Positions 1 to 8,194 of a stretch of 38,980 bases of DNA are shown piece after piece. This stretch comes from Chloroflexi bacterium OLB14 (GTDB lineage Bacteria; Chloroflexota; Anaerolineae; Anaerolineales; Villigracilaceae): positions 1 through 38,980 of the forward strand of contig LMZR01000052.1 of NCBI GenBank assembly GCA_001567105.1, given 5' to 3'. The notes beneath the pieces are model-generated. The model had not been told where the DNA came from, made no database searches, and worked only from the letters and a program-made list of their open reading frames with translations. The position numbers and the translations under genes are program-made. Position 1 is the first letter of the stretch. Every line of letters begins with the position of its first letter.

Positions 1-133
1 CGTGAAACTTGAGCGCTTAACACGGCAATCGTTTTCCTTGCAGTAGGTTGCTTGGGTATGGTCATTGTGACAGTAAAATTATAAGTGAAGATTCCCAAAG
101 TGAAAATTGCAAATTTGATATTAAATTAAAAGG
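1..133 (+). other. window-edge stretch, possible 3' remnant of a membrane-protein gene
   Basis: No complete gene is visible. In the frame starting at base 1, the stretch after the TGA at 10-12 reads ALNTAIVFLAVGCLGMVIV and ends at TAA 82-84. This looks like a C-terminal membrane segment of a plus-strand gene entering from outside the window. The preceding frame reads VKLERLTRQS, so an indel could join the two. This is a weak guess from hydrophobicity only. Confidence 0.2.
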
Positions 134-166
134 ATGCGTTGCACCTTATTTTCAGGTGCAACGCAT
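134..166 (-). terminator. rho-independent terminator of the metallopeptidase gene
   Basis: A perfect 12-bp inverted repeat (ATGCGTTGCACC at 134-145, GGTGCAACGCAT at 155-166) has a 9-nt loop. On the minus strand it is followed by a T-rich run (CCTTTTAATTTAA). It lies 9 bases past the stop codon of the minus-strand peptidase. Confidence 0.8.
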
Positions 167-175
167 GGTATAAAA

Positions 176-2167
176 TTATTTTATTTCAATTTGATACGAA
201 GCCAATTCACGAGTGAATCTAGTTAAGCCTGAAACTACGAGATAAGCCTTGTCACCATTTTTTAGTGAAAGTGGAATTTCAGCAGTTTGGTCTGCATTAA
301 CTGGAATCATCGTCACGCTAGAATCAGATGTCAGAATCAGAGCCAAGCCGAAGGTCTGAGGAAGCGTGTTTTGGACTCGCACGAAGCCCTCAGCTAGCCA
401 TCCGCCGTTATCCGCTTCAAAATCTGACTGATAGTTGATTGCCGAAATTTGAATATCATCTATCATCATGCCTTCACCATTGACGGCGGCATCGGTGATA
501 TATTCAAAGCGTACAAATATTTTCTTACCAGCATAAGCCGATAAATCAATTTTTTCTTCTTTCCAATCGGTTGTACCTGTGTAACCCCAACCATACGAAT
601 TACCACTGGGGTCTGTGCCTGTGCCAGATGGAGTTGTTAAAATTTCCCATGTTTCGCCGTTTTCAGAAACTTCAACATAGGCGTAATCCCAATCGGTTTC
701 GATATCGTACCACATGCGGAAAGATAATTCGATAGGTGCGCTGACGTTTGTAAAATCAAATTCTTGCGTCAGAGTCATATCTGATTCATCACCTTTGTTT
801 GACCAAAAAGCGTATTTACCTGAATATGGATCGGCTGGTAATAGATTTGTAACCGTAGAGCCAGTGAACGATAATGTGAAATCACCTTCACATTCGATAG
901 CAATGTAATCTACGCCATATTGATGAACTGTATATGAAGTGGGTGCAAGCGGACAATCATAAAGTGTTTCAGTAGCATCAGCCTGATTTGCATCGTCGTA
1001 ATTAGCATAATCATAGCGACCATCTCCATAGGAAGGGTCGAGCAATAAATTTGTGACAGCCCAATCCATAAAGACTGCGTCAGCATTGATAGGTTGGTTG
1101 GTGAGTGGGTCTGTGGCGTTAATTTCTTTCAGCACATCATCCACACTTTCTAAACCATTTGCATCATCTTTGACCAGTAATTGTGTGGCTTCTTCACCAA
1201 AACGATTTAAGAAGTAATTTAAGAATAAAAAGCCTGCTCCATAATGCGGACCAGTTTCACCGTCGTTGGGCCAGTCGTTTAATTGTAAATCTGTATCGCT
1301 GATATAAATCCAATCACTGCCTGGTTGATAGCCATTTAAGAATACGGCTAATTCAGCCGCACCTTCATTAATCCAAGAAGTTTCGTTTAAGTCGTTATTC
1401 CAATGAATCATGTGTTGGAATTCGTGTGCCAACACACCGTATGTATAACTATCGCTCAATGGAGAGTTATCTGCATTGAATAAAAACATTTCATGCCCAT
1501 TAGAAAATTCTTGAATGAGTGGATGAGTTGAATCGGATGATGAGAAGTAACCAGCAATTGAAGAGCCAAGCCCACGCGCGTATAAAATGTAAATATGTGG
1601 GTCGCCATCAATACCTGGGTTCCATTCTTCGCCAAAGAATTCACGGTTGGTTGGGTACATTTCATTTTCAAAGGCATTCATCAAAGCAATCATTTCATCT
1701 TCGTCAAAATTTACGCCATCTTGTACCCAAAAATAAGCATGGTCAGTGACATATTTTAATGTGGCTTGCACTTCTACATTTTCAATCGTATCTTGATTTG
1801 ATACCCAAAAACTATCTTTATCACCAACCACGCGCGTTACAGCACTGGTTGCTAATACTTCAGGAATATCGCATAAACCTTTTAAACGACACGCCAACAA
1901 ACGACCATCATTATCTGGCACAATGGTTGTTTGTAAAATTTCTAATGTTTCAGTATCAATCGTCTCAACAGGTGGGCGAGTCATTTCAGGTTGCACAGGG
2001 GGAACATCTGTTTCAATAGGTAAATTTATAATTTCAGATGGAACAGATTTATAAAACCAATAACCTGCCGCACCGAGACCAATCACACACACACAGCATA
2101 GCAAAATCAAAATACCGATGATGATGCCGGCGGTTGTAGAGCCTGATTTATTTTGTGGGTTATCCAT
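176..2167 (-). CDS. membrane-anchored or secreted zinc metallopeptidase, immune-inhibitor-A-like
   Basis: About 663 aa. The start is taken at ATG 2167 (MDNPQNKSGS) because AAAGGAA lies 7-8 nt upstream; the longer frame to 2260 has no such support. Residues about 14-37 form one hydrophobic segment (signal anchor), followed by a Pro/Thr-rich linker, so the bulk should be outside the membrane. The zinc motif HEFQH falls at about residues 248-252, followed by WINEGAAELA, which resembles the gluzincin/M6-like pattern with a downstream glutamate. Residues about 430-600 look like a jelly-roll or MAM-like accessory domain (FRMWYDIETDWDYAYVEVS), as in immune inhibitor A peptidases. Function as an extracellular protease is inferred from these motifs; the substrate is unknown. 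It is monocistronic, with its own terminator. Confidence 0.75.
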   Translation of the reverse strand: MDNPQNKSGSTTAGIIIGILILLCCVCVIGLGAAGYWFYKSVPSEIINLPIETDVPPVQPEMTRPPVETIDTETLEILQTTIVPDNDGRLLACRLKGLCDIPEVLATSAVTRVVGDKDSFWVSNQDTIENVEVQATLKYVTDHAYFWVQDGVNFDEDEMIALMNAFENEMYPTNREFFGEEWNPGIDGDPHIYILYARGLGSSIAGYFSSSDSTHPLIQEFSNGHEMFLFNADNSPLSDSYTYGVLAHEFQHMIHWNNDLNETSWINEGAAELAVFLNGYQPGSDWIYISDTDLQLNDWPNDGETGPHYGAGFLFLNYFLNRFGEEATQLLVKDDANGLESVDDVLKEINATDPLTNQPINADAVFMDWAVTNLLLDPSYGDGRYDYANYDDANQADATETLYDCPLAPTSYTVHQYGVDYIAIECEGDFTLSFTGSTVTNLLPADPYSGKYAFWSNKGDESDMTLTQEFDFTNVSAPIELSFRMWYDIETDWDYAYVEVSENGETWEILTTPSGTGTDPSGNSYGWGYTGTTDWKEEKIDLSAYAGKKIFVRFEYITDAAVNGEGMMIDDIQISAINYQSDFEADNGGWLAEGFVRVQNTLPQTFGLALILTSDSSVTMIPVNADQTAEIPLSLKNGDKAYLVVSGLTRFTRELASYQIEIK

Positions 2168-2319
2168 AAAGTTGTTTCCTTTGTTTGTAGAGAATAGATG
2201 AATGATACCCCGTGTTTGTGAAATGTGGATTAGGACATTAGTAACGACCTTACGCTTCATACCTTGCGGATATTTGATTCTGTTTCAGGGAGTTTTTGTT
2301 TTGCTTCAACATTGTAAAA

Positions 2320-2350
2320 AACCTCCGAGGTCTTTAAGACCTCGGAGGTT
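2320..2350 (-). terminator. perfect 15-bp palindrome, clpC terminator, member of a dispersed repeat family
   Basis: AACCTCCGAGGTCTT and its exact reverse complement are separated by one base. On the minus strand it is followed by TTTTTTACAAT, so it works as an intrinsic terminator 5 bases after clpC. A related palindrome (AAACTTCCGAAGTCTT arms) lies at 33428-33460. Confidence 0.85.
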
Positions 2351-2354
2351 TATG

Positions 2355-4832
2355 TTAGGCTTCCACTTCTTGCTTACTTTTCTTTTTCTTTGTAGATGCA
2401 GAAGTGTGGAAAATAATTTTATTTTCTTTTTCATCTACATCTACAACCACTTCGGCACCATCTTTGAATTTGCCACTGAGCAATTCTTTTGAAAGAGGAC
2501 TTTCAACATATTTCTGAATCGCTCTGCGTAATGGACGTGCGCCAAAGGTTGTGTCGTAACCTTCTTTAGCAAGCCATGCCCTAGCAGAATCTGTGATTTG
2601 AACGGCGATGTTATGATCATTCAAACGATCTTGCACTTCTTTCATTTGTAAAACCACAATCTCTTCCATTTGTTCAACTGTTAATGGCGAGAACATGATG
2701 ATTTCATCAATGCGATTCAAAAACTCAGGGCGGAAAGAGGCTTTGAGTGCTTTTTCAATTTTGTCGTGTGCTTCTCTTTCAGCATCATCCGACTTGTGCG
2801 GTAAAAAGCCTAAAGTACCACCTTTCTTCACATATTCAGTACCCAAGTTGGAGGTCATGATAAGAACCGTGTTTCTAAAATCCACAACATTGCCTTGACC
2901 ATCTGTCAAACGTCCATCATCTAAAATTTGCAGTAAAGCATTCCACACTTCAGGATGTGCTTTTTCAATTTCATCAAACAACACAACGCGATAGGGTCTG
3001 CGGCGCACGGCTTCAGTGAGTTGACCGCCTTCTTCATAACCAACATATCCAGGAGGCGCGCCAAACAAACGACTGACAGTATGTTGCTCACGATATTCAG
3101 ACATATCAACGCGCACGAGTGCATCTTCATCATCAAACATAAACCAAGCCAATGCTTTGGCTAATTCAGTTTTACCAACGCCAGAAGGTCCAATGAAAAT
3201 AAATGAACCAATCGGTCGGCTAGGATCTTTGAGTCCAGAACGAGCGCGGCGAATTGCATCGGAGATAGCGTGAATGGCTTCTTCTTGCCCAATAATTCTT
3301 TCATGCAAACGAGTTTCCATTTGCAAAAGTTTTTCCGATTCTGTTTCAAGCATTTGAGTTACAGGAATACCCGTCCACTGATGTACAACGGATGCAATAT
3401 CATCTACATCAACGACTTCATCCAATTGATGTTCAGATTCCCATTTATCACGTTGACTGGTGTAATCTTGTTCGAGTCTTAATCGTTCGGCTTTCTTTTG
3501 TGCGGCGCGTTCATAATCACGATTCAAACCTGCTTGTTCTTCTTCGGCTAATAATTTATCAACCTCAGTTTTCATAGACTTCAAATCAGGTGGCATGGAA
3601 TATAACGCCACACGAAGTTTAGCGGCGGCTTCATCTAGTAAGTCAATGGCTTTATCAGGTAAACGTCTATCGGTTACATATCTATCTGCTAAACGTGCGG
3701 CGGCTTCTATGGCATCATCAGCATAGCGGACTTTGTGATGTGCTTCGTATCTATCTCGCAAACCATATAACATTTTGATGGTGTCATCTACACTGGGTTC
3801 ATCTACATAAATTGGAGCGAAGCGTCTTTCAAGTGCGGCATCTTTTTCAATATGTTTATGGAATTCATCTAAAGTGGTTGCACCAATACATTGCAATTCA
3901 CCTCTGGCTAAAGCAGGCTTGAGCATATTGCTTGCATCCATTGCACCTTGAGCCGCACCAGCACCGACAACTGTGTGCAATTCATCAATCATCAAGATGA
4001 CATCACCCTTTGCTCTTTGGACTTCTTCCATTACGGCTTTTAACCGCTCTTCAAATTCGCCTCTGAATCTTGACCCTGCAATCATTGCTCCCAAATCGAG
4101 CGCCACTACTCTTTTGCCTGATAATATTTCAGGCACGTCGTTGCTAGCAATTTTTTGGGCTAATCCTTCAGCGATGGCAGTTTTACCAACACCTGCTTCA
4201 CCAATTAACACTGGATTATTTTTTGTACGGCGTGAAAGAATCTGAATCAAACGCATGATTTCTTCATCACGCCCAATGACGGGGTCTAACTTACCTTCAC
4301 GTGCAAGTTGGGTTAAATCTCGTGAATATTTTTCAAGCGTTCTATATTTTGTTTCGGCTTGTGGGTCTGTTACTCTTTGTCCGCCGCGCAAATCTTGCAC
4401 AGCATCATAGACTCTATCTCGCGTTAAACCAGCCGATTCTAAAATCCTCGCGGCAGGTGTATTGCGCTCGGTGAGAATTGCTAAAAAGATATGTTCTGTT
4501 GAAATGTATTCATCTTTCAGACGGTTGGCTTCTTCATTAGCAAGATCAATAATCCGCTTGACTCGAGGCGTGATAAATATTTGCCCAGCACCACCACCAA
4601 AAATATTTGCTTTGGGGCTAGCGCGTAAAGTCGCATCTAATCTATCGGTTAATGCTTGGGCGCTGACATTTAATTTTTCAAGAATTTGGGGAATCACACC
4701 GCCAGGTTGTTCTATCAACGCTAGCAAGATGTGTTCAGTATCAATTTGATTATGCCCATAGCGTTGGATAATTTCCGCAGCACGTTGGGCGGCTTCTTGC
4801 GCTCTTTCTGTAAATCGGTCAAATCGCATCAT
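2355..4832 (-). CDS. clpC: ATP-dependent Clp protease ATP-binding subunit ClpC
   Basis: 825 aa, the usual size for ClpC. It is an AAA+ unfoldase that feeds ClpP or acts as a disaggregase in the cytoplasm. The N-terminal double Clp_N repeat covers about residues 1-145. The first AAA+ module has Walker A GEAGVGKT at about 211-218 and Walker [12 protein letters not shown] short coiled-coil M region ([20 protein letters not shown]) follows, then the second AAA+ module with GPSGVGKT and [19 protein letters not shown]. The short middle domain favours ClpC over ClpB. Two adjacent ATGs (4832 and 4829) follow GGAAGGAAAAAACCC, so either could be the start. I see no CIRCE or CtsR operator in the 400-bp upstream region. 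It ends in a strong terminator and is monocistronic. Confidence 0.93.
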   Translation of the reverse strand: MMRFDRFTERAQEAAQRAAEIIQRYGHNQIDTEHILLALIEQPGGVIPQILEKLNVSAQALTDRLDATLRASPKANIFGGGAGQIFITPRVKRIIDLANEEANRLKDEYISTEHIFLAILTERNTPAARILESAGLTRDRVYDAVQDLRGGQRVTDPQAETKYRTLEKYSRDLTQLAREGKLDPVIGRDEEIMRLIQILSRRTKNNPVLIGEAGVGKTAIAEGLAQKIASNDVPEILSGKRVVALDLGAMIAGSRFRGEFEERLKAVMEEVQRAKGDVILMIDELHTVVGAGAAQGAMDASNMLKPALARGELQCIGATTLDEFHKHIEKDAALERRFAPIYVDEPSVDDTIKMLYGLRDRYEAHHKVRYADDAIEAAARLADRYVTDRRLPDKAIDLLDEAAAKLRVALYSMPPDLKSMKTEVDKLLAEEEQAGLNRDYERAAQKKAERLRLEQDYTSQRDKWESEHQLDEVVDVDDIASVVHQWTGIPVTQMLETESEKLLQMETRLHERIIGQEEAIHAISDAIRRARSGLKDPSRPIGSFIFIGPSGVGKTELAKALAWFMFDDEDALVRVDMSEYREQHTVSRLFGAPPGYVGYEEGGQLTEAVRRRPYRVVLFDEIEKAHPEVWNALLQILDDGRLTDGQGNVVDFRNTVLIMTSNLGTEYVKKGGTLGFLPHKSDDAEREAHDKIEKALKASFRPEFLNRIDEIIMFSPLTVEQMEEIVVLQMKEVQDRLNDHNIAVQITDSARAWLAKEGYDTTFGARPLRRAIQKYVESPLSKELLSGKFKDGAEVVVDVDEKENKIIFHTSASTKKKKSKQEVEA

Positions 4833-5240
4833 GGGTTTTTTCCTTCCATAAACCTGACAGATCTCCAGAATTATTGTTTTATAGGAGCAGGTCTTTATCC
4901 GCGAAAAAATTGTAACAGCAATAGCGCGAATAAGATTTGTCAGGTTTTAATAATGGCGATTATAACAAACCCTGCATTTGTAAATTATCAACGTGGCGTA
5001 AGAAGAATGTTAGATTTGACTTTAAAAATATACAGCTATCAAAATAGAAAAATCTGTTGAGGCATGACCTAGTATAGGCGCTAGTAAATCTTCATCTTCT
5101 CGTTTGGTTTGTCGCCAAAGCCAGCGATGAAGGTTAAACAGGCTAATGTGAAGATAGCTGAAAGCCAATGAACTTTATTAAAATGTAGACACCTAAGTAT
5201 AGGGCAAGCCAATAAAAATATTTCACAGATGTTTATTAAA
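4833..5240. other. 408-bp intergenic region between clpC and surE
   Basis: The part next to clpC holds a long palindromic element (4851-4946). The part next to surE (about 5022-5165, minus strand) keeps an open frame that reads FSYLHISLFNLHRWLWRQTK and ends at TAA 5022-5024. It has no start codon or ribosome site and no family I recognise; it could be a gene remnant or chance. No CIRCE-type operator is visible. Confidence 0.4.
4851..4946. repeat. palindromic element upstream of clpC
   Basis: Arms AACCTGACAGATCT (4851-4864) and AGATTTGTCAGGTT (4933-4946) pair with one mismatch across a 68-nt centre. The element lies in the 5' untranslated or promoter region of clpC. It resembles a dispersed intergenic repeat rather than a terminator. 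Confidence 0.6.
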
Positions 5241-6056
5241 TTATTTATGCTCTCTTAAATGCTTTTCAAATTCTTGCAAATCTATGCGAGCAGTCATATC
5301 TAATTGGATGGGAGTCACTGCTACTTGATGTTGTTTGCGGAGAATATCAACATCAGTGCCTGTGGGTTCTTCATGCAATTTATCTTCATGCGAATAAGAG
5401 ATTGGACCAGGTTGTTCCCACGAGTCTCTTTTGGATTTGACAGGTAAATAGTATCGGCTAGGTGAAAGCCTGCCTACTTGCCAACCAGTTTGAGGCGTGG
5501 CGTGACGCGGCACTTCTATCTTGAGTAAATCTACACCTGTAAATAATTGTTTATCCAACATTAATTTTGCAAAATAAGCACTGAAATATCCTGCGGTGCT
5601 GAAATCAACTTCTTCTGAATGACTCAAATGCATGCTGGGGTCAGTTTCGAGTGAAACAGCTAAGGCTGGATAACCCATAGATGCGGCTTCCATTGTGGCG
5701 CCGACTGTGCCTGAAATGGTGATGCCATAACCAACATTTTCACCATAGTTGATTCCTGAAACGATGAGATCAGGTTTTTGTGGTACGACTTCTAGCAAAC
5801 CATGTAAGACTGCTTGTGCTGGGGATCCACCAACTGCAAACACGCTCCATTGCTGACCGTTTACCTGTACCTGTTCCTGACGAATGATCCCATCTGACGT
5901 GCTGGGTAAACTGCGTCCCATAGCAGTAGATTGTTCGCGTGGGGCAACAACAGTTACAAATCCGATTTTAGAAAGTTCACTCGCCGCCGCCCATAAGCCT
6001 GGTGAGCGAATACCATCGTCGTTGGTTAATAAGATGTGAGGTTTATTTTTTTTCAT
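5241..6056 (-). CDS. surE: 5'/3'-nucleotidase SurE
   Basis: 271 aa. SurE is a metal-dependent phosphatase that dephosphorylates nucleoside monophosphates in the cytoplasm. The N-terminus HILLTNDDGIRSPGL carries the metal-binding Asp13-Asp14. VVAPREQSTAMGRSLP and SGINYGENVGYGITISGTVG supply the conserved Ser and Asn ligands, followed by GYPALAVSLE. Length fits the family (250-270 aa). The ATG has no Shine-Dalgarno, and a perfect TATAAT lies 8 bases upstream, so the message is probably leaderless. It stands alone: convergent or same-strand neighbours are separated by repeats and a tRNA terminator. Confidence 0.93.
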   Translation of the reverse strand: MKKNKPHILLTNDDGIRSPGLWAAASELSKIGFVTVVAPREQSTAMGRSLPSTSDGIIRQEQVQVNGQQWSVFAVGGSPAQAVLHGLLEVVPQKPDLIVSGINYGENVGYGITISGTVGATMEAASMGYPALAVSLETDPSMHLSHSEEVDFSTAGYFSAYFAKLMLDKQLFTGVDLLKIEVPRHATPQTGWQVGRLSPSRYYLPVKSKRDSWEQPGPISYSHEDKLHEEPTGTDVDILRKQHQVAVTPIQLDMTARIDLQEFEKHLREHK

Positions 6057-6064
6057 AAGGGTAT

Positions 6065-6095
6065 ATTATAAATCGTTTGTAAGCATGTCTGACAA
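6065..6095 (-). promoter_or_regulatory. surE promoter, leaderless arrangement
   Basis: On the minus strand TTGTCA (6095-6090) and TATAAT (6070-6065) are 19 bp apart. The ATG begins 8 bases after the -10 box, so transcription would start at or next to the start codon. No Shine-Dalgarno is present. Confidence 0.6.
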
Positions 6096-6122
6096 TTGAA
6101 ATGATGTTATTTTGCTATAAAT

Positions 6123-6152
6123 AAAGAGGAAGCGAAAAATCGCTTCCTCTTT
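6123..6152 (-). terminator. terminator of the tRNA-Arg gene
   Basis: A perfect 13-bp stem (AAAGAGGAAGCGA at 6123-6135, reverse complement at 6140-6152) has an AAAA loop. On the minus strand it is followed by a T-rich stretch. It begins one base beyond the encoded CCA of tRNA-Arg. Confidence 0.85.
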
Positions 6153-6153
6153 G

Positions 6154-6230
6154 TGGCGCCCTCGGACGGACTCGAACCGCCGACCTATTGCTCCGCAAGC
6201 AAGCGCTCTAATCCACTGAGCTACGAGGGC
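6154..6230 (-). tRNA. tRNA-Arg (anticodon GCG)
   Basis: Cloverleaf read on the minus strand: acceptor GCCCTCG/CGAGGGC, D stem GCTC/GAGC, anticodon loop TTGCGGA with anticodon GCG (codon CGC), and T arm GGCGG-TTCGAGT-CCGTC. Discriminator G is followed by an encoded CCA. The outermost anticodon-stem pair (27-43) is a C/T mismatch. Unlike the other three tRNAs in the window, this one encodes its CCA. Confidence 0.95.
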
Positions 6231-6251
6231 ATGTTTAATTTTGCGTAGAGT

Positions 6252-6303
6252 ATTTTACTGTAAGGTTCTACTATTGGCAAGGTGGATAAGAGTGTAGTAA
6301 AAT
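6252..6303. promoter_or_regulatory. divergent tRNA promoters sharing one -35 site
   Basis: Plus strand: TTGGCA (6274-6279), 18-bp spacer, TAAAAT (6298-6303), driving tRNA-Gly. Minus strand: TTGCCA (6280-6275), 17-bp spacer, TAAAAT (6257-6252), driving tRNA-Arg. The two -35 hexamers are the two strands of the same 7-bp TTGGCAA, so the promoters should compete for RNA polymerase. Confidence 0.7.
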
Positions 6304-6321
6304 TCAGCCCGTTCGTTTATT

Positions 6322-6393
6322 GCGGGAGTCGCCAAGTGGTAAGGCGTCAGCCTTCCAAGCTGATATTCGTGGGTTCGAATCCCATCTCCCGCT
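6322..6393 (+). tRNA. tRNA-Gly (anticodon TCC)
   Basis: Acceptor GCGGGAG/CTCCCGC, anticodon stem TCAGC/GCTGA, loop CTTCCAA with anticodon TCC (codon GGA), T arm GTGGG-TTCGAAT-CCCAT. Discriminator is T and no CCA is encoded. It is the first tRNA in a plus-strand pair. Confidence 0.95.
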
Positions 6394-6396
6394 CAG

Positions 6397-6475
6397 GTTT
6401 AGCTTTTAGCAGTTGGCGATTAGCAATTAGCAAAATATTCTGCTAACAGCCAATCGCTAAAAGCTAATTGCTTTT
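6397..6475. repeat. imperfect palindromic repeat between two tRNA genes
   Basis: TTAGCTTTTAGC near 6398 is matched in inverse by GCTAAAAGCTAA near 6457, with further inverted segments (GGCGATT/AATCG and TTAGCA/TGCTAA) between them. It fills almost the whole spacer between tRNA-Gly and the CAU tRNA. It looks like a dispersed repeat, and in a co-transcript it would fold into a long hairpin. Confidence 0.6.
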
Positions 6476-6478
6476 CTG

Positions 6479-6551
6479 GGGCCCGTGGCGCAGCGGTTAG
6501 CGCAGGGAACTCATAATTCCTTGGTCGTAGGTTCGAATCCTACCGGGCCCA
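6479..6551 (+). tRNA. tRNA with CAT anticodon (elongator Met or Ile2)
   Basis: Acceptor GGGCCCG/CGGGCCC, D stem GCGC/GCGC, anticodon stem GGGAA/TTCCT, loop CTCATAA with anticodon CAT, T arm GTAGG-TTCGAAT-CCTAC, discriminator A, no encoded CCA. Acceptor pair 1-72 is G-C, so it is not the initiator. The anticodon region CTCATAA with CTTGGTCG resembles tRNA-Ile2, which needs TilS lysidine modification, at least as much as elongator Met. The sequence alone does not settle this. Confidence 0.9.
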
Positions 6552-6634
6552 CAAATTATTTTCTTTGACCATAGATTACACTGATTGCATGGATAAATAC
6601 TATGCAATTTGTGAAATCGGTGGTTATTTTTTTT

Positions 6635-6666
6635 ATTTCAACTGTTCTTTCAACGCTTCATAAATC
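6635..6666 (-). repeat. left direct repeat: orphan copy of the IMPase gene 3' end
   Basis: 32 bases match 7341-7372 at 29 positions. On the minus strand both encode IYEALKEQLK plus stop, and the three differences are all synonymous (Ala GCA/GCG, Leu TTA/TTG, Lys AAG/AAA). Here the segment has no gene body; it follows directly after the DUF5615 gene. The two copies bracket the DUF433/DUF5615 module. Confidence 0.85.
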
Positions 6667-6679
6667 CCCAAAAGTAGTT

Positions 6680-7045
6680 TTATACTTCTTTTCTTAATCG
6701 AATCCCTCTTGGAGTTGCGACTGTTGTGATGCCAACAAGGTCTTCCAATTTATAAGATACTAAAACTTTTTTCAACAAGTCAAGTACAGGACGAATCCCA
6801 TCTTCATCAGGGCGTAAAAGTAAAATCCCGAAATGTTTTCCGGGCGGGTAGGTTCGAATATCACCAAAGCCTTTGTCTGCGGTTACAAGAAATTGCTTAT
6901 TATTTTGAACAGTAATCCATAATTGAGCATCTTTTATCCCGCGAATTCCCTCCTCATAGACACTTGTAGCATCATAACCATAATCTTTCAAAACTTGCAC
7001 AGCCTGACGTGGTAAATCTTCATCTACCATAACTTTTAGGGGCAT
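6680..7045 (-). CDS. DUF5615 PIN-like protein, probable toxin
   Basis: 121 aa. The N-terminus LKVMVDEDLPRQAVQVLKD and the later FLVTADKGFGD are the acidic signatures of the DUF5615 (PIN-like) family, usually found as the toxin-like partner of a DUF433 protein. RNase activity is inferred from the PIN-like fold and has not been shown for this protein. It starts 5 bases after the DUF433 gene with CAGGG upstream, so the two form an operon. The whole pair is bracketed by copies of the IMPase gene 3' end, which suggests the module moved into this site. Confidence 0.8.
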   Translation of the reverse strand: MPLKVMVDEDLPRQAVQVLKDYGYDATSVYEEGIRGIKDAQLWITVQNNKQFLVTADKGFGDIRTYPPGKHFGILLLRPDEDGIRPVLDLLKKVLVSYKLEDLVGITTVATPRGIRLRKEV

Positions 7046-7050
7046 ATTGT

Positions 7051-7287
7051 TTACCCTGCCAATGGAAGAAATACATCATGACGTACAACATCGGCTGCAT
7101 ACGCCAAAGCTGCTTGAACAGACTCTTTTTTCAATTGCGGGTATGAATCAATAATTTCGTCAAAAGACATTCCATCTGCTACACTTCCTACAATCATAGA
7201 AACAGGAATGCGTGTGCCACTTATACAAGGCTCACCATGATGAATCTCAGGATCAATAGAAATATAGTTTTGCCAATTAATACGCAT
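7051..7287 (-). CDS. DUF433 protein, probable antitoxin
   Basis: 78 aa, a normal DUF433 length. The core ISIDPEIHHGEPCISGTRIP followed by VSMIVGSVADGMSFDEIIDSYPQL is the family hallmark: a winged-helix-like DNA-binding fold, commonly paired with DUF5615. A typical antitoxin role would be to neutralise the partner and repress the shared promoter; that is inference from the pairing. AAGGAG lies 6-7 nt upstream of the ATG and TATAAT is at 7314-7309, so the module carries its own promoter inside the bracketed segment. Confidence 0.8.
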   Translation of the reverse strand: MRINWQNYISIDPEIHHGEPCISGTRIPVSMIVGSVADGMSFDEIIDSYPQLKKESVQAALAYAADVVRHDVFLPLAG

Positions 7288-7308
7288 ACAAACTCCTTGA
7301 ATAATTAG

Positions 7309-7314
7309 ATTATA
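7309..7314 (-). promoter_or_regulatory. -10 box of the DUF433/DUF5615 operon
   Basis: TATAAT on the minus strand, 21 bases before the DUF433 ATG, with AAGGAG between. I see no clear -35 box. Confidence 0.5.
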
Positions 7315-7338
7315 CCTATTTTCTAAACCGAATAGTTA

Positions 7339-8109
7339 TTACTTCAACTGTTCTTTTAATGCTTCATAAATCGCTGGTGTGGATGCGATAATAGATAATG
7401 GCGATGAAAGATAATCATCTCTGCCATCCACAGCAGTGACTTTTGCCCCCGCTTCTTCGCAGATTAATCCAGCGGCGGCGATGTCCCATGCTTTTAGTTT
7501 AAATTCCCAAAACGCATCAAAACGCCCAGCGGCAACATAACAACCATCTAAGGCGGCGGAGCCAAGCCTACGCACACCTTGTGTCTTTTTTCCGAGGCGT
7601 TCAAAATATTTGAAGTTATCTAATTCCGTGTTCCAAGTGTCATAAGGAAATCCAGTTACTAATAAACTTTTCCCAAGTTCTGTAGTAGTTGATACTTGAA
7701 TCTTTTTCCTATTTAAGAAAGCGCCTTTATTCCTTTCAGCAGAAAACATTTCATCACGCATGGGATCATACACTGCGGCATGAGACATTTTGCCATTTAA
7801 GGCGAAGCCAATAGATACACAAAAGATAGGAATGTGATGAGCATAATTGACTGTGCCATCTAATGGGTCTATATACCAAAGGTCTTCGTTACTGCCAGTA
7901 ATGTTTCCAGATTCTTCCGTCAAAATATGACCGCCAGGGAATTTAGAAGCAATTTCATTTAACAAAAAACTTTCAGAGGCGTGGTCGGCTTCGGTAACAA
8001 GATCAATTATCCCCTTGTAATGAATCGTATGCTCTTTGTTATATCCATCTCGTAAAATTTTTCCTGCACTTCGGGCAAGGGTTTCAATATCAGATAAAGT
8101 TGGTTTCAT
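7339..8109 (-). CDS. suhB: inositol-1-monophosphatase family protein
   Basis: 256 aa. It belongs to the Li-sensitive, Mg-dependent phosphatase family (inositol-1-phosphate or related sugar phosphates; cytoplasmic). Metal ligands are visible: LTEESG (Glu65-Glu66), WYIDPLDGTVNYAH (Asp81, Asp84) and AWDIAAAGLICEEAGA near residue 205. The position 7-85 bases past a run of hutI, GGDEF and arginase genes suggests possible co-transcription, but a repeat element separates it from arginase. Its last 10 codons exist a second time at 6635-6666 with only synonymous changes. Whether it acts on inositol phosphate, histidinol phosphate or another substrate cannot be told here. Confidence 0.85.
   Translation of the reverse strand: MKPTLSDIETLARSAGKILRDGYNKEHTIHYKGIIDLVTEADHASESFLLNEIASKFPGGHILTEESGNITGSNEDLWYIDPLDGTVNYAHHIPIFCVSIGFALNGKMSHAAVYDPMRDEMFSAERNKGAFLNRKKIQVSTTTELGKSLLVTGFPYDTWNTELDNFKYFERLGKKTQGVRRLGSAALDGCYVAAGRFDAFWEFKLKAWDIAAAGLICEEAGAKVTAVDGRDDYLSSPLSIIASTPAIYEALKEQLK
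7341..7372 (-). repeat. right direct repeat: 3' end of the IMPase gene
   Basis: This is the genuine 3' end of the IMPase gene, matched 29/32 by 6635-6666. With that copy it frames a segment of about 675 bp holding the DUF433/DUF5615 pair, a layout like attL/attR sites of elements that integrate at gene 3' ends. Confidence 0.85.
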
Positions 8110-8133
8110 AAAATGATTCTTTTGTTTTAGAGA

Positions 8134-8186
8134 GTGCGTCGCGCCTTATCGTTAGAGAAATCTTACAGAACAAAAGCGCGACGCAC
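8134..8186. repeat. palindromic element between arginase and IMPase genes
   Basis: GTGCGTCGCGC (8134-8144) and GCGCGACGCAC (8176-8186) are perfect 11-bp inverted arms with a 31-nt loop. There is no T run after it, so a terminator role is unclear. It is notably GC-rich for the region. Confidence 0.65.
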
Positions 8187-8194
8187 CCGTTAGT

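Noticed and set aside
4731..5060. Plus-strand open frame of 109 codons upstream of clpC
   Set aside because: It begins inside clpC on the opposite strand, runs through a palindromic repeat and has no ribosome site or recognisable motif.
6479..6551. Initiator tRNA-fMet
   Set aside because: Acceptor pair 1-72 is G-C and the anticodon stem lacks the GGG/CCC run of initiators.
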